Of a stretch of DNA of 64,000 nucleotides, positions 1 through 10,743 are shown piece by piece (positions within the stretch are counted from its first letter, which is position 1; every line of letters begins with the position of its first letter). A program made the translations under genes and the position numbers. This stretch comes from Triglochin maritima. Taxonomy: Eukaryota; Streptophyta; Magnoliopsida; Alismatales; Juncaginaceae. A model generated the notes under the pieces. It was not told the origin of the DNA. It worked only from the letters and a program-made list of their open reading frames with translations, and ran no database searches. The stretch is from positions 17,628,001-17,692,000 of the forward strand of contig OY821777.1 in the NCBI GenBank assembly GCA_963682175.1, given 5' to 3'.

Positions 1-12
1 GGACAGAGCACC

Positions 13-30
13 TCCCCGGCAACGACGCCA
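13..30 (-). promoter_or_regulatory. Primer-binding site, tRNA-Asp type
   Basis: On the minus strand the sequence reads TGGCGTCGTTGCCGGGGA just inside the LTR. It matches the 3' end of plant tRNA-Asp (GTC) with one mismatch (TGGCGC to TGGCGT). tRNA-Asp priming is common in plant Ty3/gypsy elements of the Athila/Tat type. Confidence 0.85.
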
Positions 31-36
31 AAAACT

Positions 37-1456
37 TGATTGATCGTTTTATATTTAACCGCAAGTGCACGACCGCGTTGGAGCGGTGGCAAATACGGGT
101 CGTCCACTGGGAGGTGTGTCGACACTTGGTTTGTTCGAAGGCGAGAGGTAAAAGAAGGAGAGAAGGATGTATTACACTAAACTACACTACAATGCTAAAC
201 TAGTAAACAAACAAGCTAAAATGAACTAAACAACTAAGCTAATCAACTAATGCAAAAGATAAAATCACAGGAATGGAAACCCCTCAGGGGTGGAGTGTGT
301 GTGTGTGTGTGCACATGAAATAAGTGTGATATGAAATGCATACAAGAAGCCCAAGGAGTTAGTGTTGTTAATGCATAAGAAGTACCTAACTATGGCAAGA
401 CCTATCATTACAACACTAACTTATGTGCATAATATGAGCAATGCAAGGTTGTTATTAAGACACTTAGACAAGCATGGAATGTACCTAAGCTATGGCAGAA
501 ACCATCAAGTAAGGTTCTTAATAATTCAAGCAAGCATACTAATATCAACACAAAACATTAATATTAAGCATTCATACCACCTACATAACATGTACATACA
601 TCTACTCCACCCCCAAAGGGGATGGAACTACTCACTACTCATTACACTAACTATATTAACAAAAGAGAGCATAATACTGAAATAAAAGTTAACTAAGAAA
701 GCAAGAAGTATTAAATAAGCTTAAAAGGAAATGAAAGACTAAACAAACGTGCACAAATTAAAAGACAAGATTAAAAGAAACTAGAAGAATTATTTTATTA
801 ACAAATGACTCACATTGAAGGTAGCATTCTTCTCCACCTTGAGTTTTTGCTTCAAGGCTCACTCCTTAGTAGAGAGAATGCCACCAAGCAATGGGTCCTT
901 ACAATGGAAGGTGAAGAGTTCTATTTATAAGCATGGAAAAAGCTAATCGGGGACAATCCCCCAATGTGGGACTAAACCAATACCAAAAATAGCCTAAACA
1001 CACATTAATACAAGTCCAGGAGAAAACTTAGTGGATCTGGGCTTAACCAGACCGCCAATTGGTGGTTCCAGACCGCCAATTGGCGGCCTATAAGCTTCAG
1101 ATCCCATTGGATCTTCTGGTGGGCTTTCCTTGGCGTGTTTCTTGGTCTTGGATGCATCTAACTTGTTTAGTGGAGCTCCGACCCGAATCGAATTGACAAA
1201 ATACTCCCCATGATGGTGTGGAGTTTCCTGTTTTGCTCTTAGGTCCTTTTGTCTTACGATCAGGTCCTTCTCCCTTGCATCTTGGTCCCCAGGTCTCACA
1301 ATTAAGTCATTTTTCCTGCTTTTGGGTCCCTTCATGGCTCTTCTCTTCAAACCTCTTTATTTCTGAAAACTAAACATAAAACTCGTCACGTAGCATTGCT
1401 TAGGTGTAAGATAATGGATATAAGATACAAATATAAGCATGAAATGATGTCAATCA
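37..1456 (-). repeat. 5' LTR of the left-edge Ty3 element
   Basis: This LTR of about 1420 bp begins (minus strand) with TGATTGACATCA at 1456 and ends at 37 in a diverged form of the family end (the sister LTRs end CGTTCAACA). Two imperfect palindromes of the GACCGCCAATTGGCGGTC type lie near 1050-1090, as in the sister LTRs. A TATA-like block lies near 920-930 on the minus strand. The small open frames in it (for example 362-685 and 994-1350) are not conserved and are not genes. Confidence 0.88.
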
Positions 1457-2080
1457 GAGGACGTGGATGGGAGGAGAGAGAGGCATGAGATGGATGAGAG
1501 AGAGTAGAGAGAGAAAGTGGTGTTGGAGGAAGAGAGAGTTCGAGGAAGAAGGAGACGACCTATTGTTGTTTGATTTTTTATGTTTTCAATTTTTCTTTTT
1601 TTTCTTTTTAATATTAAGGATATTTGTATTTTACGAGGTTTAATTTGCAAATTAGTTAACGGCGTTGGACGGAAACGGTGACAGAGTAAGCCCCACTAAG
1701 GACAGAGGTGCATATGAGAAACTGTGTTGGGTTTACAGGTGCACGTCCGGTAATAGAAAAAACCCAAATGCAATCGCCAATTAGGCAACTTGCGAGGTTC
1801 ACTTTAGCAAATTACCCTATACATAGTTAATGTTCTTTTTTTGACATGCACAAGCTGCCAACCAAGGCCACAACCTTTCTATCACCCAAAGTGGATGTGC
1901 TCCGTTTATTTGGAAAAGATGTGTGAAATGAGAAGTTTGTCTTGTAACATATAACCATTTTTATTCTACATTCGGAAAAACATTAGGAAAAATTAATTCC
2001 CTCATGTATCTGAACTTAAGCACAAGGTTTGCAGTAGTACAAGTTGCATGTCTATTTGGATTCACTTATCTTTTGTTGTG
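1457..2080. other. Unclassified stretch between the Ty3 LTR and the CACTA remnant
   Basis: This stretch starts with a GA-rich run (1460-1550), then a T-rich run, then unremarkable sequence. I see no coding region. The left end of CACTA-A may lie inside it, but no CACTA-type terminus is visible. Confidence 0.4.
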
Positions 2081-2109
2081 TAAATATGGATTAACACTAC
2101 AGAAGAAAA

Positions 2110-2460
2110 AGGGTTTCACCGATGATACTTCTCCGTCAGTGTACAATTACACCGATGCATATTCATCCATTGGATTATCTGGTGTCAGTGTGTAGGTACA
2201 CCGATTGATGTGTCGACAGATAAATGCCATGGGTCTTCATTTTGGCATCAAATTTCCCACCAAATATTTTCACCTTGTTTCGTCAGAGCGAAAATCATTG
2301 TTGGACTCTATGGTGATGGTACATATACGTCGGTGGAAGTTACTCCGACAAATTCTTCCACCCTAGTAGCATCTATGGATGCTGACGTACACTGACAGAT
2401 ATGTACCGTCAGTGGAGTTTGTGGGTAGCCTACACCGACGAATATACTTCGTGTATGTCC
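2110..2460 (-). repeat. CACTA-A subterminal repeats, 3' side
   Basis: Short motifs around TGTCGGTG, CACCGACGG and ACACCGATG recur on both strands through this block, as they do near the 5' ends at 15330-15771 and 46481-46900. In CACTA elements such arrays bind the element's own TNPA-type protein. Their position just after a TNP2 fragment suggests an internal deletion that joined mid-transposase to the 3' end. Confidence 0.65.
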
Positions 2461-2543
2461 AGTCCTGAACAAAAAGAATCAATCATCATGATTCATTCGT
2501 CACAATCCATTCGTTATTCATAAAACATTCATAGATATTCTTG

Positions 2544-2935
2544 CTAACAGTGAGCTTCATCTAACCACTGACGGTGACTTAAATAGATATTCTTGTCATT
2601 ATGCTTCAGATAAATGGAATGAATATCTTCCATACAGTAAGGACATGCCATATACCCTCTAGTCATCCAACCACTCAAATCAGCATACGTACAGAAGTCA
2701 TCTACAGTCCACAACAAGGCAACTCTACGCGTCAAACATGACTGACTGTAAGCATCTTAAGTATCCAAACCCTCTTCCTAAAGTGCTTTCAACTCTTAGA
2801 TAAGTGGTTACGAACAAACATCTAGCTTGTTGCCAGGATGACTGGGTATGATGATCGACATCATAAAGAACTGGGAGATTATAAGGCACGAGCAATATAG
2901 GCCAGATATTGTGTTGCATTAGAATAAATGACTAA
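2544..2935 (-). pseudogene. TNP2 transposase fragment (Transposase_21) of CACTA-A
   Basis: Minus-strand reading gives MTRRVALLWTVDDFCTYADL, then SGWMTRGYMACPYCMED at 2735-2544. This is the TNP2 block usually read as RxxLLWTINDFPAY..LSGW....ACPYCME. Upstream in other frames come VPYNLP and QQARCLF/LDVC-like pieces (2725-2919), so at least two frameshifts are present. The fragment ends with a stop after WLDEAHC and then runs straight into subterminal repeats. It is homologous to the TNP2 block at 59684-62373. TNP2 catalyses CACTA excision. This copy cannot encode a working enzyme. Confidence 0.85.
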
Positions 2936-4171
2936 AACCCATTAGCGGCCAAACCTAGCCTCTCATTTCTTATTTCTGAAGTGAAAGATGGATGTTTGTG
3001 AAGGGAATGTGTTCTGAAAGTTTTACTTTTAAATGTCAATTATTATGAATTGAATGAGAAATCATTTTGTTCCTTGTTTATGTTATTCGTCTTTTAGAAG
3101 TGTTAAGGAAGAGACTCTTGGTCCTTAACCGTAGAGCTCTAAAAGATATTGGTTTACATAAAACAAAAGATATTCGCAATCATGGTAATTAACATGAGAC
3201 ATTAATTACCGGGTTAAAATTGTCGTGTTTGGTCATAGATCATTGTAGCTCTACAAGTGAGTGACAACACGGGTATGCAGAAGAGGAAAATATTACTTTT
3301 GTATACTGAATAGACCTAATAAGTAAAATATTATAGAAATGTGTTTCTGTGTCATTAATATTTTATTGTGTCTTTGGTCCTTTGATATGAGACTTATATC
3401 TGATCACTTAAGGAATACTTAATTAGATCAGTGTCTTGAACTATCGATAAGTGTAGTGTAAAGGCATTGGTTGGTTAAGCACAACTTTTGTTGGAGAAGA
3501 TAGTTAGTCAAAAGACTATCATTGCCCCTCTTAATTGAGTGATGATATTAGTGGACCCCTTGATAAAGCAAAGTTATAATGTGCATAATGTGATTTGAGT
3601 TAAGTCACATATTTATAACTAGCTTAAAGAGATCAAGAAATGAATACTAATACAAAGATGACACAATACTACTTTGTGTGTATTCTTAATATCATGAGGC
3701 AAGGGACGGACACAAGTGGTGCACACCATCACTAATTGGATCGGGTTTTGGTTCGAGTGGAATTAAGACATCTAACTAATTGGGAGCTATAATGTGTAGC
3801 TAGATACCGCTTATAGCTTGTGATATTAAACTCTTAATATCACTGCCAACTTAGTTTAGATCCTCCCATAGGTCACACCACAAAACTGGGAAACGAGTAA
3901 TGGGGATTTTGAGTTCATAGGATGTGGCGGGTTTCATGTAGAAAATATGACACATGGGGTGAACAAGCAAAATCAAAATTATGTTGTGATTAATAACATA
4001 ATTAGAATCTAAATTAAATTCATATGTGATGTAAATATTATGAGGTGTAATGATTGATCATTACATAGGATAATATGCTACATAAGTTGTGAATTTACTA
4101 CTAATCCCGAAATGTCAAATTTTGTAGGGGTTAAAACCGAAATTTGATAAGTCTGCGGAACAGTGCTCCAA

Positions 4172-4400
4172 CGGTCGACCGGTTAGCAGTAAACGGTCGA
4201 CCGATAGGGCACGGTCGACCGGACATGTCTCGACCGATAACAGGGAATTTTCATCTGTTCGAACGGTCGACCGAATGTGATCGGTCGGTCGACAGAACAT
4301 AGCGATGGAATAATTCCTGTTACGAACGGTCGACCGAGTTATTGAACGGTCGACCGAAACCAGGTTCGAGCGGTCGACCGAACCTACAAACGGTCGACCG
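4172..4400 (+). repeat. Array of CGGTCGACCG palindromes in copia U3
   Basis: Eight exact copies of the 10-bp palindrome CGGTCGACCG start at 4172, 4194, 4212, 4264, 4327, 4347, 4371 and 4391. Degenerate half-copies lie near 4231 and 4281. Spacing is uneven (18-63 bp), so this is a cluster of sites rather than a tandem repeat. The array lies 180-410 bp upstream of the TATA box. The 3' LTR has the same array at about 11914-12143, with one site decayed from GGTCGACC to GGTTGACC. Confidence 0.9.
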
Positions 4401-4579
4401 GTCCAGACGGTTAATGCAGAATTAATTTAAGAATTAATTAGATCATGCATGGAATTGGTCCATAATTGATTTAATTCGTGGCTAATATTATTTATTATTA
4501 AATAATAGATGGTTAGATGGAATTTTGCATGAAATCATGGGCAACAGGTTGCACATGAATAGGTAATTTGAAGAGAACT

Positions 4580-4587
4580 TATAAATA
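4580..4587 (+). promoter_or_regulatory. TATA box of copia 5' LTR
   Basis: TATAAATA in a GC-poor context, repeated at the matching place in the 3' LTR (12324-12331). It is the likely start signal for the genomic RNA. Confidence 0.65.
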
Positions 4588-5051
4588 CAAGTTATCTCAT
4601 TACCTCCTTAGTTGAATTAATTCATTGTTTTTCATGCAAAATCTCTCTCCTTAATTCTCCACGAAATTTCCACAAATTCTTAAGTTTAGATTTAGTTTCA
4701 AAAGGTCATCTTCTCAAGGAAACTAAAGGGGTTAGTAATTGGATTCTAAACTCTATTGGAGATCGAGGGGCTAGCTCTTCTCTCTCCAATCTCGTTTAGA
4801 TTTTGGTGAAATCTCGGAGGCATCCGGCGCAGCAACAAGCATCCACAGCGTCTCCGAATCTTCAAGAAGTTTTAGAGAACTTTTAGGTATGAATTTAGTA
4901 GACTCATGTTTGTTTTAATAAGTTTTAAAACTAGTTATTGAAACAAACCAATACATGCATCAAATAAATCGTAGAAAATTGTAGATGATCCTTATTATAC
5001 ATAAAAAAATTCGAAAATTTATATGTATAATTAAACATGAAATCCAACAGT

Positions 5052-5063
5052 GGTATCAGAGCA
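5052..5063 (+). promoter_or_regulatory. Primer-binding site, initiator tRNA-Met type
   Basis: TGGTATCAGAGC begins one base after the LTR end. It is the classic complement of the plant initiator tRNA-Met 3' end used by most plant copia elements. Confidence 0.95.
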
Positions 5064-6550
5064 TTAGGGTTCAATTTTCTTATGATTTAAGGCTGTAAAC
5101 GAATTTAGTTTGCCATCTAGGATTTAAACAATTCGGTTTACCGGTTTTTCGGTGTATGGATGTTTTGTTGATATAATTCTCTGTAATAATTCGTCTGAAT
5201 GTTTTAACAGTTTTAAAACATGCCATGTAATTATTAGAATTAAGATTAAGACATTAGTCTAACTTACAATAATTTCATTTTATTTAAAAATGATTATTTT
5301 GTAAGAGAATCAACAAAACCGAAAAACTGCAGTTCATCTTTCCATTGGAAATTGGATGGACAGCGGTTGAAAATTAATTTTTGAACTATGGATGCATGAA
5401 AAATGTTTTTAATGTATTTCAAAATATTTTTCAAAGAATTTTTTAGGATTCTAGATGATTGATAAATTAGATTCTGTAGTTTATAGCAATTGCGTGCATG
5501 GATGCTTGAGTTGTTTTGCAGGATTGTGAGTTTATATGTTCCAAATCAGCAATTATGAATGTATGTAATCATTATTATACAGGGGCTTATGTATGTAAAA
5601 GCCAAAATTCTCTCTCTTTCCATCTTTTAGATAGTTGCATTTGCATATGAGAGGTTTTTACATAGGACTTGCACTAGTCGGTTTTTTATCGAATGTGAGG
5701 AGCATGTTTATTTTCTGTAAAATCTACATCTCCGGTGCAAGAGGAAGTCGCCGCTGTAGCGCATCGATCGAGGATCGAAGATCAGGGATCGAGGATCGAA
5801 GGGAACATATAAACTCACACGATGTGGATTGTGTGAATGTTTAATTTCTGTTTTTATCTTGCTATGCATGTGATGAATGTGTTGAATGTTAGGATGTGTA
5901 TGATTAATAATATGCATGATAACCTAAAATTCTAAATCACATGTTAAATTGTCCAAACAAAAATTAAGAATAAATTTCCTTCTTATTTCATCCACTAGCA
6001 GCCATTGATCGAGGGATACTCTGCTTGCCCTTAGCGGGAGATAGCTCCCTCCATCTTTGGGAATAGTGGGAGATTTAATGGTTGTCTGTTGTTGTGCCAC
6101 AATTAAATATATGAGGTGTGTTTCACCCTAGTGAACCCCAAGTATGTTTAGTTGTGAATATAATGGATAAACGTATCTCGTATCAAATGAAAATAAGTTT
6201 TCTTAACATTACCTAGAGCCCTCGCTCGGTTTTGGGAAAAAGTTTTTCTTACGAGGATAGGTCGTATTCCCTCATAATTAAAACGACAAGAGTCACAAGA
6301 GTTTGAAGATGCTAAATGTTGCTAAAATTCAAAAAGGTTGTGATTAGAAAATGTTTTCTTACCTTGATATTGTAATGTATTCGATAGCCCTTAGCTAGTC
6401 TATATTACGATTGATGGGATCTTGGATTGTTACATTTATGGGCAATTTTTTTTTATTTTCAACATTTACATTTATATTCAATATATGTATGCATGTGTAT
6501 TAAAACATAAAATTGGCATTAAAATCCTATATGATTTATTTTGTAGAAAA
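5064..6550 (+). other. copia untranslated leader
   Basis: About 1.5 kb of AT-rich sequence separates the PBS from the gag start. A palindromic cluster of GATCGA/TCGATC repeats lies at 5764-5800. I see no conserved coding region. Confidence 0.6.
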
Positions 6551-7471
6551 ATGTCGAACATCCAACCTATCGTACGATCCATGATAGAAAAATACCCTTT
6601 AGCAAATGATGGCTCAAACTTCATTAGTTGGCAACTCAAACTCAACATCGTGTTAAAGTTTGAGAAACTATCTCACATTTTGGAAGGTCCAATCCCAAAG
6701 TGGAATGAGAGATTAACCGATGAAGAGAAAGAGGCAAAAGCCAAGTGGGAAGACCAAGAGAACCAAGTTCACGGTCTTATGCTAGCATCCATGGGTGACT
6801 CGCTTCAGGCAAAATACTTCGATTCAAAACCCAAGAAGACCATGGAGGCTTTATCCAAGATGTTCATGGATAGTGCCCGAAAGGAGTGCTATAAGACCAC
6901 CATCGCACTCACAAGGTGCCATATGGCGGAGGGAACATCGGTATCTATGCATTTTCTCACGATGCAAGGATACATTGAGAAGTTGGCAAAGCTCTCTTCA
7001 CCAATGCCCGAGGACATTGCTGAAGATATGATTTTTGGCTCTCTAGCCCCGTCCTTTAAGGACTTTGTGATGCACTACCACGTGCGTGAAAAATGGGTGA
7101 GTCTTGAGGAGTTGCACAACGCTCTCAAAACTGCTGAAGTTGACATGGGCAAGGGTAGGGACAAGCATGTCCTTGCCGTCCATGGGAGGAGCCAAAAGAT
7201 TGGTAAAGGAAATGGCAAATCTACCAAAAGTGGTTCAATCAAGAGCAAGGGAGTAGGAGGTGCTCGTGCGAGTGCCTCGAGGGGGAAATCTCAGAAATCT
7301 CCAACTCCCAATACGGAGTGCTTTCACTACGGTGAAAAAGGACACATCCGGCCAAATTGCCTCAAGTACAAGGAAGACCTTGACAATGGAGTGATTGAAC
7401 GTCTGCGCCCTAAAAATGCCAAAGGTATATTTGTTATTGAAATAAATTTAGCCACCTCTGTCCAGGATTAG
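6551..7471 (+). pseudogene. gag: copia gag
   Basis: The frame opens well upstream, but the likely start is the ATG at 6551 (MSNIQPIVRSMIEKYPL). The body shows the copia Gag pattern (NFISWQLKLNIVLKF, then GSLAPSFKDF). Near its end is a zinc knuckle read as CFHYGEKGHIRPNC. The second cysteine of CX2CX4HX4C is a tyrosine, so RNA binding should be impaired. The frame ends at TAG (7469-7471) and then continues in the same frame into protease. Plant copia elements normally have gag and pol fused, with a tryptophan codon where the stop sits (TGG to TAG). Confidence 0.93.
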
Positions 7472-9052
7472 GTAATAGATAATGGATCTTGTGCTCACAT
7501 AGTTTCTAATGTGCAGCTACTCATGGATAGGAAGGAACTCGTAAGGAACGAGGTAGAATTGAAGGTCGGAAATGGTGCGAATGTGTCTGCGGTTGCACAA
7601 GGTTCTGTGGTGCTTCAATTATGTAGTGGTTTAAATTTATGTCTAAAGAATGTTTATTATGTACCTTCGATTAGCAAGAATATTATTTCTGTATCATGTG
7701 TGGATATGGATAATTTTAATATAAATATTTCAAATTCTTGTTTGTCTATATCGAAGAATGGTGTTTTCTATGCAAATGCGTTCATAAGGAATGGTCTCTA
7801 TTTGCTTGAATTGGATAATAAACAAATCTTTAATATCAATAACAAAAGACTTAAGACCACTCACGAGAATGATACTCTCTTGTGGCACTATCGTTTTGGT
7901 TACATAAATGAAAAGCGCATCAAGAAATTGCAAGAAGCTAACCTTCTTGGTCTACTTGATTTTAAATCATTGGAGACGTGCCAACCATGTCTAATGGGAA
8001 AAATGACCAAAAAGCCTTTCAAGAAGAAAGGTCCAAGGGCGAATGGCTTGTTGGATTTGATACATTCCGATGTATGTGGTCCAATGAGTACTAGTGCACG
8101 AGATGGTTTCAGGTACTTCATTACGTTCACGGATGATTATAGTCGTTATGGCTATGTTTATCTAATGAGAAACAAAAGTGAGTCCTTTGAGAAGTTCAAA
8201 GAATTCAAGAATGAAGTAGAGAACCAACTCGACAAGAAAATCAAGTCTCTACGAACGGATCGTGGAGGTGAGTACTTAAGTGCCGAATTTGACTCCTACC
8301 TAAAGGAGTTTGGTATTGTACCTCAACTCACCCCTCCCGGTACACCTCAGTGGAATGGGGTATCCGAAAGGAGGAATAGGACATTGCTCGACATGGTTCG
8401 GTCAATGATGAGTCATGCGGAATTACCTCTTTACTTTTGGAGTTATGCACTACAAACTGCGACTTACACACTAAATAATGTTCCATCCAAATCCGTGGAG
8501 AAAACTCCTTATGAGCTATGGAGTGGTAAAACACCTAAGCTCAGTTTTCTCAAGATTTGGGGTTGTGAGGCTTACGTCAAGAAATTGATGTCGACCAAAC
8601 TTCAACCAAAAGCGGATAAGTGCTTCTTCATTGGTTATCCTCGTGAGACAATAGGATACTACTTTTGGCATATCACCTCCAATCGAGTGATTGGAGAGAG
8701 GGATGTCACATTTCTGGAAAAGGAATTTCTAGAAAGAGTAAAAAGTAGTGGGAGTAGGGTTGTGCTTGAGGAAACTCAAGATACTCTACAAGATCATGAC
8801 ACGAATGATGACGTTCAAGATCATGAAGGCCCAACCGAGATTCCTTTGGTTAGTGGGAGCGTGAGCGAGAGACAATCACAAGAAATTGTGAGAGAATCTC
8901 AATCATCCCCACCAAGTGTACGTTCCAGAATTGAACGTGAACCAACTCCTCAAGAAATTATGGAAGAAGTTCGAGAGACACGAGAAGAACTAAAAGAACT
9001 AAGAAGGTCAACAAGGGAAAGGAAGAAACCCGACTTGTATCTGGGACCATGA
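7472..9052 (+). pseudogene. pol: copia protease and integrase region of pol
   Basis: Directly after the gag stop the same frame gives the aspartic protease site as VIDNGSCAHI (usually D[TS]G). Integrase follows: a pre-integrase zinc motif LWHYRFGYIN...CQPC, whose second histidine (usually LGH) is tyrosine, then the catalytic core with Asp in HSDVCGPM, Asp in RTDRGGEY and Glu in NGVSERRNRTLLD. The hinge before RT reads RRSTRERKKPDLYLGP and stops with TGA at 9050-9052. The RT part continues in another frame. The polyprotein makes particle protease and integrase, but this copy is inactive. Confidence 0.93.
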
Positions 9053-9056
9053 AATC

Positions 9057-10474
9057 ATGGTACTAGATACCAATGATCCCTTGACCTTCCAAGAAGCAAT
9101 GGAAATGGAAGACTCCAAACTATGGCTTAAGGCCATGGAATCCGAAATAGAATCCATGTATGATAATCAAGTGTGGAACTTGGTTGACCTTCCTCAAGGG
9201 AAAAAGGCCATTCAAAATAAATGGGTTTTCAAGAGGAAGATGGACATGGATGGAACTTAACAACCTACAAAGCGAGGCTTGTAGCGAAGGGTTTCACTCA
9301 AGTTCAAGGAATTGACTATGATGAAACTTTTTCACCGGTTGCCATGTTCAAGTCTATTCGGATAATGCTCGCTATTGTTGCATTTCATGATTATGAAATA
9401 TGGCAAATGGATGTCAAAACGGCGTTCCTTAATGGGAACTTGGAGGAGGATGTGTACATGGTACAACCTCAAGGTTTTGAAGATCCAAAGAATAGCGAAA
9501 AGGTATGCAAGCTTCAAAGATCCATTTATGGATTGAAGCAAGCATCAAGGAGTTGGAACAAACGCTTTGACGAGGAAGTGAAAAAGCTTCACTTCATTCA
9601 AAGTAAGGAAGAGCCTTGTATATACAAGAAGGTTAGTGGGAGCCATGTAGTATTCCTAATCTTATATGTCGATGACATATTGCTTATGGGCAATCATATT
9701 CCTTTGCTTGAGCAAACGAGAAGTTCATTGAAATCTGCATTTTCAATGAAAGATATGGGTGAGGCTCAATACATCTTAGGAATCAAGATATACCGAGATA
9801 GATCCCGTAGACTCATTGGCCTGAGTCAACGTACATACATTGACAAGGTCTTGGAAAGGTTCAAGATGAACAACTCCAAAAAAGGCAGTGTGTCAATGAG
9901 TATGGGTGTGCAACTCAAGAAGTCTCAACGTGCGCAATCACGTAAGGACTTAGAGTACATGAAGGATGTCCCTTATGCTTCGGTAATTGGGTCGATCATG
10001 TACGCGATGACTTGCACAAGACCCGATGTCTCGTATGCTCTAAGCGTGACAAGTCGTCATCAATCCAACGCAGGTCCTGAGCATTGGACTGCGGTCAAGA
10101 ATATCCTGAAGTACCTTAACCAGACTAAGGATAAGATTCTTGTTTATGGAGGACAAAGGGACTTGATAGCTGAAGGTTACTCGGATGCGAGTTTCATGAG
10201 TGATCCAGACGATAGAAGGTCGCAATCAGGATACGTCTTCCTTCTGAATGGTGGAGCTGTGAGTTGGCGTAGTTGGAATCAAAGCACTACGGCCGACTCA
10301 ACCACTACTTCAGAAGTGATGGCTGTCGCTGAAGCGAGCAAGGAAGGAGTGTGGATCAAGAAGTTCCTTGAAGAGCTTGGAGTAGTTCCCACGAGCGAGG
10401 GACCCATTGAGCTATTTTGCGATAATAGTGCATCTATCTCGCAAATCAAGGATCCTAGATCACACACAAAGTGA
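9057..10474 (+). pseudogene. pol: copia reverse transcriptase and RNase H start
   Basis: RT begins in one frame (LDTNDPLTFQEAMEMEDSKLW at 9060-9260) and shifts near 9255 into another (TYKARLVAKGFTQVQGIDYD onward). The main RT motifs are intact: DVKTAFLNG, then the catalytic box LILYVDDILLMG at about 9656-9691. RNase H starts at about 10156 with YSDASFMSDPDDRRSQSGY and runs to HTK, where a third frameshift lies at about 10471. With the 9050 stop there are at least three breaks in pol besides the gag stop. Confidence 0.95.
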
Positions 10475-10659
10475 AGTACATGGATCGTAAGTACTTCGTG
10501 ACACGTGACCTCATCGACGAAGGCAAAATAAATCTTTTATGGGTGGACACCAACAGCAACACAGCTGATCCATTCACAAAACCCTTATCCCAAGCCAAGG
10601 GCGAAATGCATTTCGAGTCCATGGGATTGAGGAACCATGTAGATTGGCTTGATGATTGA
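10471..10659 (+). pseudogene. pol: copia RNase H C-terminus
   Basis: This frame completes RNase H: KYMDRKYFVTRDLIDEG, then VDTNSNTADPFTKPLSQ, the usual copia C-terminal motif (ADxxTKPL). It ends GLRNHVDWLDD and a stop. It joins the previous frame by a one-base shift at about 10471. Confidence 0.92.
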
Positions 10660-10732
10660 TATGTAATGGGGTTTACACTAGTTATTATTGTTTTATGCAT
10701 TGAGTATGTATGAGAAAGAAAACTTTAATAAC

Positions 10733-10743
10733 AAGTGGGAGAT
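10733..10743 (+). promoter_or_regulatory. Polypurine tract of copia
   Basis: AAGTGGGAGAT lies immediately before the 3' LTR. This purine run is the usual plant copia plus-strand primer. Confidence 0.75.

Larger units (their letters stand above)
1..1456 (-). mobile_element. Ty3/gypsy retrotransposon, 5' end only (runs off the left edge)
   Basis: The window opens a few bases inside a minus-strand Ty3/gypsy element. Reading leftward from 1456 there is a complete 5' LTR (1456 to 37), a short spacer and a primer-binding site (30 to 13). The rest of the element lies outside the window. The LTR belongs to the same family as those at 39836-41226, 49808-51217 and 58170-59583: same outer end (TGATTGACATCA) and same promoter and palindrome blocks. 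The outer flank is GAGGA (1457-1461). Its partner duplication would lie beyond the left edge. Confidence 0.9.
2999..5050 (+). repeat. copia 5' LTR
   Basis: This 2052-bp LTR starts TGAAGGGAATGTG and ends AAATCCAACA. It is long for a copia LTR. U3 carries an array of CGGTCGACCG palindromes (4172-4400). A TATAAATA box lies at 4580-4587, about 470 bp before the LTR end. Confidence 0.95.

Noticed and set aside
362..685. 107-codon plus-strand frame
   Set aside because: Lies within the Ty3 LTR and is not conserved in the other LTR copies.
4172..4400. CRISPR-like array of short repeats with spacers
   Set aside because: The repeats are 10-bp palindromes with uneven spacing inside a retrotransposon LTR of a plant. 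They are better seen as binding sites or repeats.
10455..10700. Minus-strand frame at the end of the copia element
   Set aside because: Shadow of the RNase H coding sequence.
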